NCBI GenBank assembly: GCA_030374805.1
Contig: JARGSG010000062.1
Coordinates: 1-44,943, forward strand
Length of the DNA: 44,943 bases
Source: Gracilaria gracilis
Lineage: Eukaryota > Rhodophyta > Florideophyceae > Gracilariales > Gracilariaceae
Direction: 5' to 3'
This document shows positions 39,359 to 44,943 of this stretch, one piece after another. Numbering within the stretch: the first letter of the stretch is position 1; each line of letters opens with the position of its first letter. A model generated the notes under the pieces. It worked only from the letters and a program-made list of their open reading frames with translations. It did not search any database and was not told the DNA's origin. The position numbers were made by a program, and so were the translations under genes.

Positions 39359-42119
39359 TTACCTCCCACCCCCCGCATAGCACCCATTCCATAGCATGGC
39401 CATAAAGCAATCACTATCCCCCTCTTCCGCAGGAAAGATTGGACAAAGGTATGGGATGAAGAAGATATACCACCTATTCATCATCCCACAGCGATCTCCA
39501 CTCCTCCCACTCTTTTTCACCATACACTCTTCCCTCTCCTCCTTACGCCACATCGCTACGTCTCCCTGGTGCGCAACAAAACGACTAAAACTGGGCTCCT
39601 CCGGTCGACACGCTGTTATGTAGAATTGAAGAACCGCTCCAAGTCTCCGCGTTAAATTTGCCATAAAGTATTCCTCCCTCACCGCTAGATATACCTTCTC
39701 CCTCGATGGAGTCCACAGCCCAACCGTCGTAGTTCTCTTCGAATTTTCCGACACACACCTCGGATCCCTCTCTAAAAACCCCTCGTTCTCAAACTCTTCG
39801 CTGTGCTCGTCTCTCACCAATTTCCATGCCGCCTTCAATATACCCTTCTCTGCCCTTGGAAGATACCTCCCATACAAAGTAGAAAACAAAAGCTTCCTTT
39901 GTCTTCCACGTCCCACACTCTCGTTCATTGTTTTCACCACACACCCAATCCACGCATCAAGTCTGGCGAAGTGCATCACCGTCCCATCCACGTAATTCCT
40001 TTCCCCATTACATTTGGTCTCCACTGCGTATCCCATGTACTCCTCCAACACTGCCATCGCCATTCCATTCTTGAAATACTTGTCTTCATCATCACAGCTC
40101 CACTGTGGAGCATGCACAGTTGACCCAGAGTACGCAAGATATTCGAAACGGCTCATTCTCCACGCACAAAAATTGTTCATCCCATCTCCTTCACTTCCCA
40201 GAAGCTTCTTGCGAGCCTCGTTCATCTGCTTCTTCCGCTCCTCACCAAGTTCAGTCCTCGCGCTAAGCTTTGCCGGCTTCGCAATCAAACCATATCCTGG
40301 TAAACAGAATAATCTGTCCCGAGCAGCCCGCTTTCGCCCCCCAATCACATCGCTTATCGTCTGCTTCATCCGCTGCCTCCGACACTTGTCCGCGCTTACA
40401 TTCTCCACGCACTCTTGTGTCCTCCCCGCTTCCCTTATCGTCTCGCTCGTCTTTCCCATTATTTTCATCTTGACCACATACTTCAACATCACATCACTTC
40501 CACCCTCTGTCGATAGTGTGTACGCTTTCATCTCATATGCAACCTGAATTGGGCATCTAGGCACCATCTCCTTCTCCCCAACTACAAACAGGCTCCCCTC
40601 CCTACTTTCTCCCACCGTCTCACTCCTGTTCTTCCAGCTTCAACGAACCTTTTCCGCGTCGAAACAAAGTTCAGACGCCTCCACCTTCGCAAAATGAAGA
40701 ATCCTATCATATACAGCCCCTGCGAACCCATAAAAACATTCGTGCATTCCAATATCATACTTTCGGCGCCCTCTCACCTTCTTTCCTCCACCATCTTGCT
40801 TCCTCCCCTTCACTGCCTCCCGGAGACTTTCCATCCACACATTTTGCCATTTATTTTCCTCCCTCAGCCGTCAAAACTCTTCCTGCGTCAGCTTCAAACT
40901 CACCATCAGTTTGTAGTGATCTTCCTTCATATTTACCAACTGTCCCTTCAGTGAATTCACACTCTCAACGAGTGCAGACCGTGGCAATGCGTTTAAGTTC
41001 TCCTCATTGTCTTACCGTTCCCGTGTAGATTCCCTTTCATCTCCTCCAATTCTACCTCCGCTTTCTCCACGACCGCCGTCACTTTCGTCTCCCACATCAT
41101 TCGGAAGTAAGACAGTGTTGCGCCTTACACGCATACCTTGGGGCCTTGGTGGCACCTTCCACACGACATTCACTTCCCGACGCCGTTCTGTTTGGACGTC
41201 GCCCTACCCCTCGAAATCCCTCTCACCCACTTCTGCTGTCTCTCCGACAATTTCCTTGGCTAAACCACCACTTCTACCTCGTACCTCTCTCCCGTGCGGA
41301 TGTTCTCGCCGCTGATCTCCCCCTCCTCCACAACTTCAACACCTCTCAATCCATGAACCACACTCCCTATTCTTCTCTCACTACCCTCCCCTGTTTTACG
41401 TTCTGCCATTGGCCGCACACGCGCCACTCCTTCTTTCTCCCGGTTCGCAGTCTCTTCTTCGAAAATAATGCTTTCCTCCTCTGGCAATCTATTTGGCCTC
41501 CCAACAACCAAACTCTCCACTCCCCCCGCCCTCGCCGGCTGACCACACCTCACTCTCTCCTTTTCTCTTTCCACCTCTTCGGGTACCCCAGTGCTAGACA
41601 ATTCATCATCAATAGTTCTCTTTCTTCCTCGAAGACCCCCACCACCGAATCCGGTACTACTCCTGGCTATCGTTCTTCCCTCGACACCCGTACGAAGCTC
41701 TTTACCCTTCACTATCATATCCCCGCTATCGCTCTCCTCTAAAGCTTGCGCAGTCTCTGCGCTTCTTCGACGACCATCTCTCTCCTGACACCGCGCATAA
41801 CCTTCTTCGGCATACCTCGCTTCGCTCCTATGCTCTTCTTGGTACTAACTTCTTTTTCTCGTGCCTTCGCAATAGGTTTTGTCACCACAATACTTACCGT
41901 TTGATCCGTTCGCTCCGATATTCCCCACTCAACGCTCCTCGCCGCACCGTCGCTCCTCCCCGCACCCTTCCTCCCTTTCCCACATAAACCACTCCGAGGC
42001 GCACGCGTAGTAAGGGCGGTGCCCACTTCGCCACTTACCGTTTCGCCACGCCTCCGGCTCTTGGACGCGCGACCGCTGACCTTCTCCGCATTCACAAACC
42101 TCGTTTTACGTTTCGCCAT
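39359..42119 (-). pseudogene. Unrecognised basic, coiled-coil protein converging on the transposase
   Basis: Likely start ATG at 42119 (MAKRKTRFVNAEKVSGRASK), a basic, probably nuclear and disordered N-terminus. The frame breaks near 41740 and resumes as GDMIVKGKELRTG...RKRTIDDELSSTG with acidic stretches to 41260. Interrupted pieces then suggest a coiled coil (VESVNSLKGQLVNMKEDHYK, about 40970-40910) and DIGMHECFYGFAGAVYDRIL (about 40760). The last 418 codons (40615-39359) are open: TISDVIGGRKRAARDRLF, an alanine/lysine-rich helix, NNFCAWRMSRFEYLAYSGST, KVYLAVREEYFMANLTRRLG. I know no family for this. Its 3' end lies 191 bp from the end of the transposase, so it may be the element's second gene. 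Confidence 0.5.
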
Positions 42120-42939
42120 ATAGAATCCGAACTCTTCATCGCGGTTGACGCTGCGCTCTCGACCTCTTAGCCACTCGCCGTGATCGAAGGTCACCGGAAT
42201 CGGAACTGCTCTGCTCTCGACGTGTTTGGCGCTCGCCGTAATCGAAACGTCACCTATCGAATGCACACTCTCAATCGTGTGGAAAGTGTTACAAATCACC
42301 GAGTGCCGTTTTCATTTCCCCCGATTCCGAACCAGAAAATTGACACCGGACTCTCCATTTCTGAACTACATAGTTCTCATAATGTTAAAAAACGTACAAG
42401 GTTTCACTTTATATTCGATGCCCTTCGCTATCTTTTATGTATCTACATACTTCCATCTTGCACTTCAGCCTAAACTGTTTTGTTTCTGTTTCGTACTCAG
42501 CGGCAAATTTAGAATGCAATAAGTGCCACTTCTTTATGGAGGTCTAGGGGATTGTTTTCACATGTAGCTAATTTACTACACATTCTAATCGATTACTATA
42601 ATAGGATTTGCCGATATACCCCAGCTATACTCCACTCCATAATCCGCGAACAACTCCTCTCCCACTTCCAGTTTCCAAAATGCTCGCACCGCAAGCAGTT
42701 GGTATTCTCGTAGTTGATGCGGGGTGCGTCCTGTATGTGGAGTTCAAATGATTCGCACATTTGCAGTCCTTCGTTTCTTCACACCATCCGCAACTGCATC
42801 AATGTCCTTATCACCTTCCATTTATTTAGGATAGTTAATCGTTCCACCCAATGAAAAAGGAGCGGGGACAATCCATACAGGTATTAAACTAACTCCTTGT
42901 CTTCTTTCTGGGAGGTTATGGAATATATCTCCGCGGACG
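42120..42939. other. No recognised gene
   Basis: The first 180 bases continue the minus-strand frame upstream of the chosen start. The rest is AT-rich with short frames only. No inverted repeat matching TATCGGAATGCTAG was found here, although the right end of the Plavaka element would be expected in this stretch. Confidence 0.45.
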
Positions 42940-44943
42940 TTAAACCTCCATCGCATATTTCCGAAAGCGTTCGAGACTGGTTCTCAATAACCCTTCCCTA
43001 TATTTCTTGGGTACCTCTTTTCTCTTCGTTAGGTCATGGTACACCAGTGTTCCATAGAAGTAACATATCTCTTCATTTTCCATGAATCGCCGTGTAGTGA
43101 ACACCTCTACTCTGGCGCCAGGGTGACGAATCGTCGATTTCCCGATACGACAACGGCACATAGTCGCCTCCAGTGCCAACATGGCATTCCAATCCAGAAT
43201 GTCCCATCTTTCCTTGCAAAGTTTTAGGCCATTCGTGAAGGGACCTTACGCCTACCAGTCGTGACCAAGCTCTCATCCCGCCACATCGATGCAAGAAAGT
43301 CCACAATATACGTAGGAAACTTTTGATACTGAGGGTAGCCGGATGGAGCTTTCCATGATCTCGATGGGCGGAAATTACACTTAGGGAATAATTCCAACAC
43401 CGTAATCATAACATTCAGAACTTCCTGCGCTACATATCCGCCTCATTTTCCCGCAGGCACAATGCGAATTGAACAATTGCAGCGAGCCTAGCATGGGCGA
43501 AGCAGTCGGGTCCGGCTCACCACCCGATGAACCTATGATGCAGTTGTAAATCCATGCATGCCATGACCATCGAGAACGTTCTTGCCAACAAGTTTACCAC
43601 TATATCATCTGGCTGCGAAAACCGGCTGATCAACTCCTTCGACAATGCCCGAGGTTTCTGTTCGGACCTCACTTTTTGTAAAACGTAGCCCCCACCTTCC
43701 TTCTTTCTCTTCAACTGAAGAGTCTCCCCATTAGACATGGGGGTACCTGGTCAATGACACTGTCGTACCCCGGGTACCTCGACTGCACAAAGTTGAAGTT
43801 CTCATAGTTCGCCATCACATGCTGCTGCGCGTAGGTGAGACCATTTCGAACTCCATGTACAGCATACTCCATTGCACGGAAAAGGGAGCACGACCTACGT
43901 CCAGGTTACGCATGGGGTTGCCTTGCGACAGTACAAAGTGCATTGGGACCTTTTTCACAACAAAGGAACGCCTTGGTATTCTGTTTTCGTCTTTTGCCCC
44001 AATGGCAGAAAGTACATCTCTCCATTCCTGGACCTGCTCGAAAGCACTAAAGATGACGAAATGGCCCCCAGGACGTAGCAGTCTTGATAGAAGCTTTGCA
44101 GCCTTCTTCATGTCCTGAGAGCTCAGTACATCGTACCAGCTGTTGCTTAGGTTCCTGTTCCTTCGGATGTGGTATGGAGGGTCCATGAGAACCAGTTGAA
44201 CTTTTCCTAGCGGAGACACACCATCTCTCCGCAACGTCTCGTCTATCTCCACCGTATCGTCAAACCCGCAATTTTACAAGCAAAAGTACTTCTCCATCTC
44301 CTTTTCACAACTTCGGAAAGCCATTTTGTCATCCAACGAAGCAATGGATGGTGGGGTATTACGCCTACCCCGGACGCTTCGTCACCAGTAGTTCCTTTCT
44401 CAATATCGGCCACTATGTTCGTATCACCATCTCCTTCTTCGCCTCTCCCCTCCTTCGGATCCGTTGGTTTCCCAATTTCCTCCACCTCCTCCACATCATC
44501 CTCAATTTGTATGGCAGGTTCTGGTTTGGATATCGGCGTTACCACCATACCAGGGACGTTCACAGATTCTTTCACTTTCAACGGGCTTATGGCCTCCAGG
44601 ACGGAGGACACAAGCGAATTAGAGAAACTATCCAATCTACTAGAAAACGCCCGTGATGAGTCTCTGGTAAACGTCTTCAGAACTGTCCATCGTCCTGGTT
44701 CGGCAATAGAGTAAAAATGCTCATTCACAATAACATTGTTAAGGTCCGAAATGAACTCCTCCGCAAGCATTCGGAGGGCAGGTTCGATGTCTTGCAGTAA
44801 ATTTCATGCCCATGGGATGACCTCTGTGTCAATAACGGTTTCACCTTTGCTCGGTAGCAAGCGATGGTCGTTATTCCCGGTGGGAGAACTCCTCTGCCCT
44901 CGTCTCAATCGCTTGAAACTGCATTTCGTCGTACATGAGTGGG
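42940..44943 (-). pseudogene. Amino-DNA-methylase domain joined to SET-like segment, decayed, 5' end outside the window
   Basis: The minus frame enters from the window edge, with one stop near 44805, and continues to 44243. It contains an acidic stretch (IEDDVEEVEEIG) and LLRWMTKWLSEVVKRRWRST. After a shift near 44280 comes VQLVLMDPPYHIRRNRNLSN, with DPPY at 44183-44172, the catalytic motif IV of N6-adenine/N4-cytosine DNA methylases, then LSRLLRPGGHFVIFSAFEQ. Further on, SEQKPRALSKELISRFSQPD and DIVVNLLARTFSMVMAC (about 43606) correspond to motifs X and I, but the SAM-binding DxFxGxG is altered. IV before I is the beta-class order. After a stop at 43517 the frame continues (PDCFAHARLAAIVQFALC). 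At 43182-42940, RVEVFTTRRFMENEEICYFYGTLVYHD resembles the end of a SET domain (here in two parts: ARVEVFTTRRF and NEEICYFYG). Stops and shifts make it non-functional. Confidence 0.62.

Larger units (their letters stand above)
35668..42119. mobile_element. Plavaka-like (CMC/CACTA superclade) DNA transposon, decayed
   Basis: The left part starts with the dispersed end TATCGGAATGCTAGTTTGG, also found at 32371. TGCTAGTTTG recurs at about 35785 and 35827, with an inverted CAACTAGCA nearby, like the subterminal repeats of CACTA-type elements. A Plavaka-type transposase (36218-39168, plus) converges on a long minus-strand gene (42119-39359). I could not find the matching right inverted end, so the right limit is only the start of the last gene. 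Whether the minus-strand gene belongs to the element is inferred from the convergent layout. Confidence 0.6.

Overview
The window is nuclear DNA from a eukaryote, most likely a photosynthetic one. The coding pieces include a tocopherol cyclase-like gene and a piece of plant-type (class II) DAHP synthase. Introns are few and short (75-77 bp, GT...AG). A compact-intron alga such as a florideophyte red alga fits best, but this is inference: no rRNA, tRNA or organelle marker is present. Almost everything is repeat or transposon.

Layout. 1-3892: tandem array I, unit about 804 bp, with rearranged partial copies. 3893-7833 and 19524-24455: tandem array II, unit about 466 bp, ordered into a higher-order repeat on the right. 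Array II is interrupted at one base position by an 11,690-bp DNA transposon (7834-19523). 24456-24731: degenerate telomere-like TTTAGGGG repeat, followed by a 13-bp minisatellite. 24950-28790: minus-strand remnant of a Ty3/gypsy chromodomain retrotransposon that lacks RT. 28791-30015: plus-strand piece of another gag. 30583-31470: decayed hypothetical gene ending at a long hairpin. 33451-35015: foldback-type element with 20-bp repeats inside its inverted ends. About 35668-42119: Plavaka-like (CMC/CACTA superclade) DNA transposon with two convergent decayed genes; a fragment of a second copy lies at 32371-32735. 42940 to the window end: decayed gene joining an amino-DNA-methylase domain and a SET-like segment.

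The notable system is the 11.7-kb element. It has perfect 19-bp terminal inverted repeats, a TAA target duplication, repeated subterminal GTGAACG motifs, a HARBI1-type DDE transposase (frameshifted) at its right end and an intact SAP plus Myb/SANT-like accessory ORF at its left end. These are hallmarks of PIF/Harbinger. Between them lies cargo: an open 690-codon ORF that reads as a catalytically dead Dicer/RIG-I-type helicase with a SUMO-interaction motif, an apparently intact three-exon tocopherol cyclase-like gene, and fragments of DAHP synthase, cyclin, ABCB transporter and two unrecognised genes. Because it sits inside a regular satellite, the empty site can be read from neighbouring units, which makes the boundaries unusually firm.

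The genes do not form one pathway. The element's own genes (transposase and accessory protein) point inward from its two ends. The Dicer-like ORF and the cyclase-like gene diverge from a shared 537-bp spacer. The remaining cargo looks like captured host sequence.
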